64,000 bases of DNA from Toxotes chatareus (Eukaryota; Chordata; Actinopteri; Toxotidae), in assembly GCA_016801885.1 (NCBI GenBank), contig JAFBJY010001374.1, positions 496,001-560,000 on the forward strand, in the 5' to 3' direction. The position numbers and the translations under genes are program-made. The notes below the pieces were generated by a model. That model saw only the letters and a list, made by a program, of their open reading frames with translations. It was not told where the DNA came from and did no database searches. Below, one piece after another: positions 33,490 through 44,800 of this stretch. The number at the start of each line of letters is the position of its first letter. Within the stretch, counting starts at the first letter, position 1.

Positions 33490-33941
33490 AAATTTAATCT
33501 CCCCCTTGTTTCAGGTTGCTTGCCCCCTTTTTCTTGTTTCCCTTAATTTGATTGTTTTCCCCCCCCTAATTGTTTCCCCCTTTCCCCCTTACCTTTGTCT
33601 GTATTTGTCTGTGTCTCCCTTTGTTCTTTTGCCAGTTCATTTTTCCCATGTCAAGTGACCCAAACGTCCATACCCCAGCCCCTTTTATGTCAAGTCAGGT
33701 TTTGTTTTTTCTTTTGCTGCCGTTCTAGTTCCAATCCCTGTTCTTGCCTTTTTTTTCCCTTATTCCCGTGGAGGGGATTTTGTGTTTCAAGAGTTTTTTT
33801 TTTGGGTTTTATCTTTTCTTTGAACCTTTTTCCCCTTTTGGGGGATTCTTGTTTTCTACTTTTATTAAAAAAGACTTTTTTTTATTTAATCTTACAATTT
33901 AAATTTATGCTTTTGGGTTTTTGTCCCCAATTCGTGTGACA
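33490..33941 (+). repeat. LTR-like sequence before Ty3/gypsy pol
   Basis: T-rich stretch with features common to fish Ty3/gypsy-type LTRs: CTTTGTTCTTTTGCCAGTTCA, GTCAAGTCAGGTTTTG, CTTTTATTAAAAAAGAC and an end in TTTTTGTCCCCAATTCGTGTGACA. The ACA terminus at about 33941 fits an LTR end. It lies 540 bp upstream of RT on the same strand. Start boundary is a guess. Confidence 0.45.
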
Positions 33942-34479
33942 AACAAAATGGCAATTAGACAAGCATTTTTTAAACGGCCGTCCGCTCTCAGGGGTCACCC
34001 GCTGGCCAGGAGGGGGTTTTTGGGGGATGACTTCCCGAAGAACCCGCTCACCGATCAGTTTCAGCATCCTGCTCCCACAATGATCCATGGGCATCCCCTT
34101 GAATGCGAGGTTCATGCTCTCCCACCTCATTGGGAGGGGTAAAAGGGATGGGGGGTGCCGTGGGCCCCCCCTTTTGTCCCGTTTTTCCCGTCCCCAGGGG
34201 CTTTTTTTGAGGGCTCTCAGGAGAACTTTTTAAAAAAACCAAAAAGTTATCGGATTAAACAAAATTTTGGACTTTTCTGGGATTTTCCATTCCCTTTTCC
34301 CCCTCCCACGGACAGTGGTTGGAATCGTCTGCTCTTTTGAAATTTTCCCCAAAGGGGGTTTCTGATCAGATTCGTTTTTAATTCCTCTTAATTTACCAGG
34401 CGACCCCAGATTCCCCGATCACCCCAGCTATAGAACCGATCACCCTTTTCAGGCTAAATTGGTTTTAGAGAGACATCCT
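33942..34479. other. Short interval between LTR-like sequence and gypsy RT
   Basis: Only about 540 bp, far too short for gag plus protease, so the element must be internally deleted or assembled wrongly here. Text such as GGGGTCACCCGCTGGCCAGG and CCTCATTGGGAGGGG gives no recognisable protein. Confidence 0.5.
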
Positions 34480-35990
34480 TAAAAGGGTGGCCTCATCTCC
34501 CTCCCCCTTCTCCCACTGGGGCAAGGGTTTTTCCCTTTTGGGTAAAAAAACGGTTCCCTTTGGGCCCATTGATTATAGACCCCTTGATATAACTATAAAC
34601 GTTTCCCCACCTCTCATTTCTGCCCGATCAGTTTCCGGAGGCCAAAAATTTTTTTTAAAACTGGGGCTTGTGTAAAGCCTACCTGGGGATTTCCTCGGGG
34701 GGGGATGAATGGAAGATGGGGTTTTTTACCCCCCATGGGGCATTTTAATTTTTTAATGCCATTTGGGTTTTACAAATCACCTGCTGTCTTTTTAAAAATG
34801 TTCAATGATGGTTTTGAGGGGTTTTCTGGGCCCCTTTTTTGTTAAAATCTACATTGATGGCATTTTTATCTTCTCTCTGATTGGGAAACCCCTGGCCTCA
34901 TGTCCCGATTTCTCCCGTGTCTTGGAGAACAAACTTTTTTCAAGGCTGAAAAAGTGAATTTCTCGAAAACTGAAACTTTTCCCGGGTTTTATTTGGCCCC
35001 CGGAAATACCCAAAAGGATCCAATAAATTAAGGGGCTGTGGATCAGTGGCCCCACACCCCTGGAACTTTGGGGCAGCAATTTTTGGGGTTTCTAACTTCT
35101 ACAGGCGGTTTATGAAACTTAAACAAATAGGGTGCCCCCATTGCCAAGGACAACAAGTTGCATCCTGGCCTTCTTATCCGAAGGTTGGGGCCCGAAGAAC
35201 CCCGATATTTGGGGAAAAAGGGAGTTGTTGGCAGTTGAATCCCCCGGAGGGGTGGAGACATTTGGGTGAGGGGCTCGCCCAATTTTTTGGGTTTGGGCGT
35301 CCCGAAATGCTAAAGGCAACTCCCCTCCCAAACCAGATTGGGTTGTTTTTTTAACCCTTTTAAAATTTTTTTGTCTTACAGGCCGGGGTCCAGGGCCCCG
35401 GGGAAACCCCCGGGGGCCCTTTTCCGCCTTTCAACCCCCAAAAACCCCAAAAGACCCCGAGACTAAACCCCGCCAAAAACCCCCGTTTGGGGGGTGTTGT
35501 GGGAAAAAGAATCAGGGTGAAACAAAACCCTTGGTGGGGTCCGACACCTGTGGATGCCCAGAAAATCGTTATTTGTGCCTGTTGCTATGCATCCACAGGT
35601 AATCAAATTTGGGGTCACCTCCCGGGGGTTATAAGGACCATGCATGTCATCTTGGGGGGTTTTTTGGTTCCCCGGGGGGGAGGTTTTTTAAAATCGATGG
35701 GGGTGCCATCTGTGCCAATTGGGCCTCCTCCAAATTTGTTGCAACCCTTCCTGTTCCCCCTAGCCCTTGGGACTTTTCCCCGGACTTTGTCCCAGGGGCC
35801 CCCGTCCCCAAAATAAACCCCTGTTCTCACAGGGGGGTCCATTCTTAAAATTATCAAATTTTATTGCCTTTTCTTTTCCGTCCCCTAAGGGGGCCCCGGC
35901 CCCGAATCCTGATGAATCATGTCTTTTCGTGTCCATTTGGGTTTCCCCAAACACATTGTTTCCCGAATAGATGTCAGACAACTTTTACTG
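34480..35990 (+). pseudogene. Ty3/gypsy retrotransposon pol fragment (RT, RNase H, integrase)
   Basis: LTR-retrotransposon polyprotein. RT: GAGFFFLGKK then IDYRPL and DITIN near 34515-34605 (family GAGFFFVxKKDGSLRPCIDYRxLN); PPMGHFNF and MPFGF near 34725-34775; the catalytic box IYIDGIFIFS at 34847-34876, where the second Asp reads as Gly; and FGVSNFYRRFMK at 35082-35117. RNase H: ELLAVE-like text near 35225 and LSYRPGS near 35375-35395. Integrase: CxxC-like CACCYAS near 35577-35597, LQPxxxPxxPW near 35740-35775, and VFR-x-H-GFP near 35920-35950. Frameshifts throughout. It stops near 36000, just before the right arm of the inverted duplication. Confidence 0.85.
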
Positions 35991-36189
35991 TTCAGACAAA
36001 AATCCCAAAATACACACATGCGGGATTTTTTTTTCTCTGGTGATTTTCTTTAAAAATCACCAAGACAAAAAAGATTCAAAGCAAAATTAATCCCCCCCGA
36101 GAGAGGGTCAAAAATCCCCCGCCTTCATTCACTATAACGTGTGACACCAAAAGGGGCCCCGAGATCCTCCTGCTGCATGAACAGACCAT

Positions 36190-39100
36190 TTTATAGTGGG
36201 CATTATGAACTGTGATGAGGCTTTTTGGGGGTGGGTTTACCTGTGATAGAACATGGATCAGGGGAAACCCCCCAGACCACACAAGGGGCCCGAACAACAG
36301 TGGCTTCTCATTCAGTGGAGTCAAAATTCATTCATTGTTTTATCCTGAAAAGGCTTAGAAACCAAACCCATCCTACATCCCTTTTTAAACCCCGTTTTTA
36401 CACCAGCACTGTCTTCGTTTTTTTTGTTGTTGTTGTGTTTTTGGCCATGTGCCCCACTCTCTGACTCTCTAACAGCCCCGAAAAATGAAACCCAAAAAGG
36501 TTTTTGCATCTCAGTGGTAAGGCTGGAACAACTCATCCAACTAAATGGAAAACCCCCTGCCCTTTGATTTATAAAGGTTAAATAGGTTTCATCAGGGGAA
36601 AATAATGGGTGGCATCTTTTCTCTAGGAAACACAATGTGGTGGGATAGAACAGGACTAAGTAAACTGGTAAATATTTTTTTTCATTTGTTTACAACATTA
36701 CATCAAATTAAACTATATTGAAACAAATGTTAAATGTTTTTTAAAACTTTTCTGAAGGTAAAGGAAAAACAAGAAAAGGGGCAGGAAAAGAGGATCCCGT
36801 TCATATTTCCTTGACAAAAAGCAGGTTTTCATTTATCAACGTGGGACACACACTGTTTATTTCTTCACTAAAAAAAAATTTATGTGAAGGGGCAGACTCT
36901 TGTCCCCAGATACAGGTGGAGGAGAATTAGCTTTCCATTTTTAAACAACACTAACTTTATCCACCTGCACATCAAACATTATCATTAACAGGGGATTAAC
37001 ACACCTGTAGACGGCAACATGGTATGGGAAAGTGGTGTTTTACTGCAGGCCCGAGGGTGGCTGATAAGGGGATTGCAACAGGTGAGCAGGAGCTCTGGCA
37101 GGGAAAAAAAATCAACCCAAGGGCCCACATACCACACAGACAAAAACACAGACCCAAAAAGGGGGGCAAACCCCGAAACACTAGGGAGGTTCTCCCAGAA
37201 ACCCCGAGGGAAAGGGGGAAGGGCTGTGGCTCCTAACATGACTTTGTACCCGCTCTCCACTAAAAAATGGTGAAAAAGAGAATTTCCTTTTTTTCAGCTG
37301 TTTAATGTCAGTGTCGGTACTTCATTTTAACAAGTGGAGGTTGTCAGGCAGCCACCGAAACCCGACATAAAATCTAATTTACAAACCCCGTTCATGGCCA
37401 GAAATCTGATTTCAGGCGTCCCTAACAAATCTGTGTTAACAAGAGATGTCCCCCCCTTCTTAAAATCCTCCACTAGGGCCCAGAGATATCAGTATGGGGA
37501 ATTTGGCCAAACACACCTGCGCACACACACACACACAAATCCCAATTTTTTTTTCCCAGAACAAATCTCATTTTCCCTTCTACTAAATCCCAAGTATGTG
37601 TGATGTGTTTCTTTTTAATTTTCCCTAAAAAAACTGCCCTGTTTTCAAACTTTATTTAAGAGGCCAGAACAAAAGAGAGCTTCTTTTTGGGCTTTGGACT
37701 ACTTTTGGGGTTCACCAAATCATTTCTTATCTAAATGGATTAACACCTTTCTTCCTTTTTTTTTTAAATTTTTTTTTTTTTGTTGTGTTGTTTTTTAAAA
37801 AAAATTTCAAGGGGTTTCCGTTTCTTGGGAAAATTTAAAATTTCCCTTTTATTCAGTGCTGTCAACAACAAACATTGAATCAAAAGAATTTCATTTCATT
37901 TCTTTTGACATTCAAAAAAGAAAAAATCCCTTTAATAAAAATTTTAAAAAGACCCTTAATTTTGATCTAATTCATTATTGATGTAAAAAACAAAACACTC
38001 AGGGGACATCTAAATCATCGGGGGTGAAACCAGTTGGGTTTTTTAAAATCACATAATTAGATAAATGGGATTACCCGTTTTGTGCAAAAGGGCTTTCAGG
38101 TGATTGAGTATAAAAAACCCCCGCATCTGGGGGTCCAGCTTTTGGGGGGTGAGCAAAAAGGCTCTCCACCATGAAGACAGAACAACACTGATGTCTCTGA
38201 GAAAATGGAATTGAAAAATAGTGGTGGAACGAAAATTTTTAAATCCCGAACTTCCCTTAAAAACAGTTAAACCAATCACTTTTGAAATGGAAAGGGTTTT
38301 TACATGGGGAATAGATGTCTGTTTTCTGGGCAGGCTGTTCTAAAAAACTGACATGTTAAAAAGAAAACACTTGAAACCCAAACAGTTTCACACCATGTTT
38401 GGACTTTCCAAAAAACAGAGGGTTTTGAGGGTTTTGGGACAAAAAAAATCTGAATCTCTGGCTGGGAGGGTCTTACCTATGGAGGAGAAAGATCTCAGGC
38501 CCGAATTTAATTGATAAAGGGGAAAAGAAAAATTTTACAGGTGCATTAACCAAGGGGTCTCATAAGAGGGGTAAGGTGCACCCTTCTGTCAAAAAGATTT
38601 TATAACCCCCCCCCCCAACCGACCGCCATTGGGGGCTGACCCCTGGCCTAGGCCCCATCCTATTTATGATGTCACTTTTTTTGTGCCTCCTTTATCCCTG
38701 TCCTTTTTTGACATCCCCCCCCCACCCCCCCCCCCCTACATTCATGCCCCCCTCTCTGATGTCACCCCTACCCCACCCACCCCAAAACAACATGAATAAA
38801 TAAATTAAAAGAAATAAAAGGGAAATTTTCAACATGTTTTTGGGCCCCTGGGGAACTCAAATCTTTCTTTAAACATCAACCCTCAAGGGAAATTTTAAAA
38901 AAATTCTCTTTGTTTTTTTATTAATCTTAACTCGGGAGAAAACAATTTTCCCCTTTTAAAATCTAAGACTGGAATGAATTCAAGGGTTTTCCCCACCCCT
39001 TTTTTTCAACTCCCAAAGCGCTAGGGGGATTATTTTTAAAAAAAAAAAAAGGGAAAATTAAAAAGAAAAATCTTTTCATCATCCCGGGTTTTTTAAAATT

Positions 39101-39410
39101 TTTTTGGCGTGTGGGCCCCAAACAAGGGCCCCCTTTCTGACTTTTTCCTTCAGAACCCCCCTTTCTATCCCCCTCAAAAAAAACACCGTCTCCATGTTTG
39201 TGAAAACTGGCTGGCTTTCTCTGGAAAAAAATCCAAGCCCCCTTTTTTTCTTCGGTTTTTGCCCCCTTTACTTTTATTTCCAATTTTCTTTTATTTTGGA
39301 AACTGATCTACTGGGGAAAAAATTTTCCAACAGCTTCAAATCAACCTTCCTTTTCCCCCTCCCCCCCTGTGGCCAAAACTGCATTTTCTTTTTTGCTAAT
39401 GTGTCTACGG
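36190..39410 (+). repeat. Right arm of the large inverted duplication (about 3.2 kb)
   Basis: Inverted partner of 26310-29770. Unlike the left arm it carries about 220 bp at 36335-36555 (with TTTTTTGTTGTTGTTGTG) and lacks 280 bp present there. It includes the (CA)n tract, the TATAAAAA/ATGAAGACAG pair at 38109-38171 and the ATTTATGATGTCACTTTTT stretch. No coding region is readable. Confidence 0.85.
37517..37537. repeat. (CA)n microsatellite
   Basis: About ten CA units, the inverted counterpart of the (GT)n tract at 28381-28440. Confidence 0.9.
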
Positions 39411-39419
39411 ATTTTTGAC

Positions 39420-39895
39420 ATTACTGTTTTTTGTACCACCGGATGCATCCAAAAAATTTTCACATCCAGCTCCCGGGGTCATGTCCTGTTTTTCCTTGAA
39501 AAAGCTAACCCCCCCGTCTTTTTTTTTTAGATTCACTTCCTGTCCCCCTTTTTTCCCCCTCGGGGATTACCTGCCCCCCCCTAATGTCTACACCTGTGCC
39601 TCATTTTTTTCCCGCCTTCCAGTGTTTTTAAATCCTGCCCCTCCTTTGTTCTCTGCCAGATTCTTTGTTCAGTCAAAACGTTCCCGCATTTTTTTCCCAG
39701 TGTTTTTCCCTGTTTTTTGACCTATTTGGGTTTTCGGTTTTTCCCCTTTTCCTTCGACTTTGTTAATCTGCCTGTGTTTGGGCCCTCTCTGTGACCGACC
39801 CCGTTTGGATTAAAGACCCGTGTTTTGCCTCTCATACCTGTGTTTTCGGTGGGACATTTGGGTCCTCGTCAAACCCCCCCCTTTGTGTCAAAAAT
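39420..39895 (+). repeat. LTR-like sequence (Ty3/gypsy style)
   Basis: Contains GATTACCTGC...CACCTGTGCCTCATTTTTTTC, TTTGTTCTCTGCCAGATT and GGATTAAAGACCCGTGTTTTGCCT. It ends in CATTTGGGTCCTCGTC followed by TGTGTCAAAAATGATGGC, which looks like an LTR end plus leader. TTTGGGTCCT (39857-39866) also occurs at 57135 and, inverted, at 61873, near the ends of two other LTR-like sequences. No gag follows in readable form. It could be a solo or broken LTR. Confidence 0.5.
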
Positions 39896-40209
39896 GATGG
39901 CTTCCCCCGCTTTTGAAAAAAAACAAAATTTTATCCAAAAATCTAAACCCCGTGATCCCAAACCCGACTTGCTTTTTACAAATGTTTTAAGATTTATACA
40001 GATGATCCCTTTTTTTTATTTTTCCCCCCATTTTCCCTTTTAAAATGCATAATCTTCCCGTGGTCTAATCCATTGGAATGGTTGACTTTCTTTCTCTTGG
40101 TCTTCCCCTACAAAACCCCGGCATTTTGTCCCTTTTTAGACGACACTGTTCACATCCCTATTTTTCACTTAAAAACTCAACCCACGTTCCTTAAAATCTC
40201 CTTTTTGAA

Positions 40210-41850
40210 CATTCAATTCAATTTTTTTTATGGGGCCTTCCACAATAAAAAAATTTTCTCAAAACGCTTTCCGAGACCCCAAAAATGACCCCCAGCAAAG
40301 CCAAGGTGACAGTGGAAAGGAAAAAATCCCCCTTTTAAAAGGAAGAAACCCCGGCAGAACCGGGTCAGATAGGACCCTCCTGCTGATGGCCCGGGCTGGG
40401 TGAAAGGAGGGGAAAAGGGGGAAGATAGGACAAACTAGGAATGGAGGGGAAGGACATGCAGCATAATACAGACAATGGACAATATTAATTTGGGGGGCAT
40501 TTTAAAATTAAAAGTTATGAACAGTTTTTGGGTAATGTTTCTCAGCAATTAATTTAATAGGAAACAGCACAGGGGCAAAAAACTTTCATGATGAAAATTT
40601 TTTACATTACAGTGGAGAGAATATTAATCAATATTTATCTGTAAGGGAAAGGAACATTAGCGTGTGAAATGGATCATTGAAACAATAAGCAGCGATTTGG
40701 GGGGAGCCAGGACCCCAGAACATGCAGCTCCCGGGCCAGAAATGCAAAAGGTACGAAAAAGAGAGACCAGAGAGAAACAAACACAGGACTTTGGAAAAGA
40801 GAGAAACGAAAAAAATGACTTAATAAAGGCTAATAAATTTGAGAGTGGGACCCCCGGGGGGAAAAAAGAAAAAGTGCGATAGATCATGGGATTCCCCCAG
40901 CCTGGGCCCATGGCCTCTGGCGATGATTCCGTTGCCTGAGCCAGCCCCACTAAGGGCTATATCCCCTTAAAACCCAAAAAAGTGCTATAAAAAAAATTTG
41001 ACTAACTATAAGTTTAAAAATTAACTTAGGACTTTAAATACAATAATTATATTTGTCAAACAAAAGGTTTTTAAACTTTTTAAAATTACAGGGTGTCTCT
41101 TTAAACCCAAACTGGCAGTTTTTGGGTTTCCCTAGGAAAAGGGCCTAATAGCTAAAACTCGACCTCCCATTCTACTTTTAATTTTTGGGAAACCCTAAAC
41201 AAAACCCTTCTGGGGAAGCAATCTGTTAGGATGATATGGTTTTATCAACTCTTTAAGATTGGGAAAGGCCCCCAAATTTGGGGCCCCTTTTATGTAAGGG
41301 GAAAAGGTTTTAAAAACAATTCTGGTTTACAGGGAAAAAGAAAGAAGTTATTTTGGGGTAATATGATCTCTCTTTTTCCCAAATTTCCCGTCCCAATTTG
41401 CTCTTGCGGGATTTTTTGGGTCAACTGGATGCTTTTTTAAGGTTCTTTGGGCTCCTGATAATAAAAATTACAGTAGTCCAGTCTAGAAGTAACAAAAGCA
41501 TGGATAATTTTTAAAAATCATTTTTAATGTTTCTAATCTTCTGATATTGCGCCCGGTGAAAAAAAAAGGGGCCTAGAGACTTGTTTTTTTATGTAGGTTA
41601 AAAAAAAAATCCTGATCAAAAAAAAAACTCCCCAAAGGGTTTTTCACAGTCTTTCTGGAGGCTAAATTAATGCCCTCCCAAATAACTATATGATTAAAAA
41701 ACTGTTTTCCCGAAAGGGGTTTGGGGCCAAAAAAAAATAACCTCTGTTTTTTTCTGAATTTTAAAAATTTAAAACCCCTTGTGTCTGACAAAATAGAAAA
41801 ATTTAGAAAAAGGGCGGGGCTCAACTGCCGGGGGGGAAGGAGAAACATTT
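40210..41850 (-). mobile_element. L2-type LINE, 3' part, minus strand (damaged copy)
   Basis: Read on the minus strand, the frame 41848-41573 contains KQRLFFFGPKPL, then KTVKNPLGSFFFDQDFFF, matching the family text KTEVxxxGPK and VxNLGVIFDQDLSF downstream of the RT catalytic box. The 3' UTR follows down to 40210, where TTGAA repeats form the tail. Positions 40210-41092 align with the clean copy at 58000-58920 (shared: AGCATAATACAGACAATG, GGACATGCAGC equivalents, TAATAAAGGCTAATAAATTTG, CCCACTAAGGGCTATATCC). Sequence above 41850 no longer fits L2, so the element is 5'-truncated, as is usual for LINEs. Confidence 0.82.
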
Positions 41851-44800
41851 TTGGGTGCGTCTTGGGGCTTTTTTAACAAGTCCTCCCAAAATTTCCGATG
41901 ATGGGGGATAGTGGCTGAAAAATAGGGGTAAAAAAAATCCGGCCTCCCGCTTCTTAACCGCCTTTAAATTTTTTTTCAAACCCCTTTTTTCTCTTTAGTT
42001 TTTTTGTATATCTGAGATGAGAGGGGAAAGTTGCCTTTCAAAAATTGACTTCTTTTACACCCAAAGGGATTGAAAAAAATCAACAAGGGGGAAATTTGAT
42101 CTTGATATTGCTGGGGGTGGGTACAAACTTTGGGGAAGGGCCCTTCATTTTTAAAGGGTTGTTTTGGGGAGGAGGAGGGGAATTTATCTGGGTTTTGGAG
42201 CAAAACCATCAACCACTGACCCCGGGTATCCCCGGGTTTTCAATCTTTACCTTTTGGGGAGGTGGCTGGAGGTCGACGATTAAATAGCGTTAAAGGGGCC
42301 GGCAGCGTCTTCAAAAATTTTCAGAAAAACTTTTTGGGGAAAGGAAAAATCTGATGGGCTAATACATTCACCTGTAATTTATCCCAGGTTTTTGAGCATT
42401 AATTTCTGTTTTTTGACTGAATGCGGCTGTTTTGCCCCTTTATAAATAAAATTTGGTGAGCATCCTTAAACGGGTCATCGTCTATGATGTCTTTCCTTTT
42501 GAAAATTCTAACCACCGGGTTTGGGCAGGCCCCGAAAAAAAACATCCAGAATAATCAGATGGCTCTGCTGGGAGAAAAAAGGTTTCTCTTCCCAAAAACT
42601 CAAATTATTCAACAAAATTTAAAATTTTTTTTCATCTTTTTTTCAGCTCCCCGCATACATAGGTTGAAAGCAAGTTTAAAACCACTCATTTTCAGGGAAA
42701 AATTTTACAACATCTTTGAAATTTTCTAAAACAATTTTTACAAAAAAGGTTTTTTTCCCCAAACGCTGGTCCCACCCGACATAAAAAAAGGTGCAATAAG
42801 TGAAGGTGGGGGGTTTCCTCCATCACAAAAACATGGTAAAAATGATCAAAACTAAAAAAAGACTTTTCCTTGGGTAAACAGGCTCTTTTTTTCTTTCCAT
42901 TTAAAATTTTTCCCGGAATCGGATCTCTTTTATCCCCAAAATGTTGTGCTGGGGATATGAATCCACCCTTTTTTCTCCCTAGAAATCATCCCAAAAAATT
43001 CCAGCTGTTTCTCAAAATTAAAAATTTTTCATCCCTGCACTCTGGGGGTTAAAAATGATAACCTTGGGATCCTCCTTTTTTTTCTAATTTTGGGTAACTT
43101 TTTGGGGCCAACAAGCGTATTCTTAATACTTCCCCCCCCAACTCTCTGTCAAATCCCCCGATAGTGACCCCTTTTCCCAAAAAAAACCCCCCTCTTTCAC
43201 AAATAAATCCCCCTTGGGGATTGGGACAGGGGACCCCGTCTCCCAATTTTCCAATTCAATTTTAGGGGAAAAGGCGGTTGGGGAAGGGGGGATAAAACAT
43301 TTTGGATCTGCCGGGGGTACAAGCGCTCGTTCATTTTTCCCGAAAAATAGCAGTTTTAAACAGGGAAACAAATTAACATGGTACCCGTCCCGAAAACTAA
43401 ACCAAAAACTTCTCCCGTTCCTATTTCAGTTCTTATCATATTGGTTCTTTGGGGAAACTTTTAAAAAGCTGTTGAGGGAGGCCAGACACCCCGTCTCCCC
43501 AGCTCTATTTTTGGGGTCTAATTAATACCCTTTTAAAAGGACCCCGGGGAGTCTCTGATGTACTTTTCCCTTTCCTCATCCCACACCTCCCGGGGTTCCC
43601 CAAGCCTCCTTTTTTTCCCGAAAAAATATGTGTAGTTGGGTTTTAAAATGGGGTCCTCGTCTTCAAAGTGCCCCACCTCGTTAATCTCAGATTTTAACCC
43701 CCATCCAGAGCTATGTTGAAATTTAATTTACCCCCCACCCGGGAACGGCCCCAACCCCCCAAACATCGTGTTTGCCCGAAAGGGTGTCTGTTTTTTTCAA
43801 CACATGTCGTCAGAGGTGGCACCAATTTACCTTGAGATTTTTTAAGGCAAAGCGGGGGAAAAAAAAAACCCGGAGAAATTAGATGATCGTGATGGGCTTT
43901 TAAAAAGTTTCCTTGGGTTTATCAAAGTCTTTGGAAAGAAAGGTAAGGGGGGCCTATGGGTTTGGAAAACTTCGATTAATGTAAAGGGGTAACGTCCAAA
44001 CCCTACCCCGGGGGTTTCATCAGGGCAACCCTGTTTTCTCCCAAATAGCGCAGGTCCTGCCTCCGTAAAAACCCTTTACATGGGGGGAAAGGGTTTAGGG
44101 GGTCGAAAACGTTAAAAAACTTTTTCCCCCGGATGGGAAAAATTTCATCTCTGACCAATCATGCCCCTCCTTTAAATCTTTTGGGCCTTTGCGGTTTTTT
44201 GTCTTTTAATTTCTTACTTTTAACTAAAACAGTGCTTCCCTAGGGGGGTCCTGTCCAAAAGGGATTCTCATGGGGGTTGGGAAAACAGGTAGGGGAAACC
44301 TTTGATAAAACATCCTAAAACTCCTGCGTCTTTAACCCTCAATTTCAAAACCATCACAAAGTAAAAATTTGTTTTTCACCCTCTGTTCACATGCTGGAAA
44401 AAATCTGTTTTTTTATTCCCCTCTAACCACTGGATGGGGGCTTGAGTTTCGGGGGATCTGACAATGAGTGGGGGGGTAAACTGCAAATTTTGGCTTGATT
44501 GGAATGGTCGGGGGGTGACAACAGCAAATTGGAAACAATTTGGGCTGATGAGGGTTTTGGGTGAGCAACAGGGCAGGAGAAAAGGGGAAAAAAAAATGTG
44601 ACAGGTGAAGGGGAAAAGGCTAAGGATTTGGGGCAAAGGGTTGGGAAACACTTTTCCCTGCAGACAAAGGGCCCCTTTAAGCTGCTGAAAGGGGCCACCC
44701 CCTAACTTTGAGAAGCGGGTTTTTCCCGAATCTGGACATCCCTCTAACAGGATAGCGACATTGTTTTTTTCAGTAGTGCAGGGCTTCCCCCCGTGAAAAA

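Noticed and set aside
26310..39410. Explanation of the inverted duplication as a missed sequencing adapter palindrome
   Set aside because: Such palindromes are continuous and near identical. Here a 6.4-kb unique spacer and private insertions in each arm are present.
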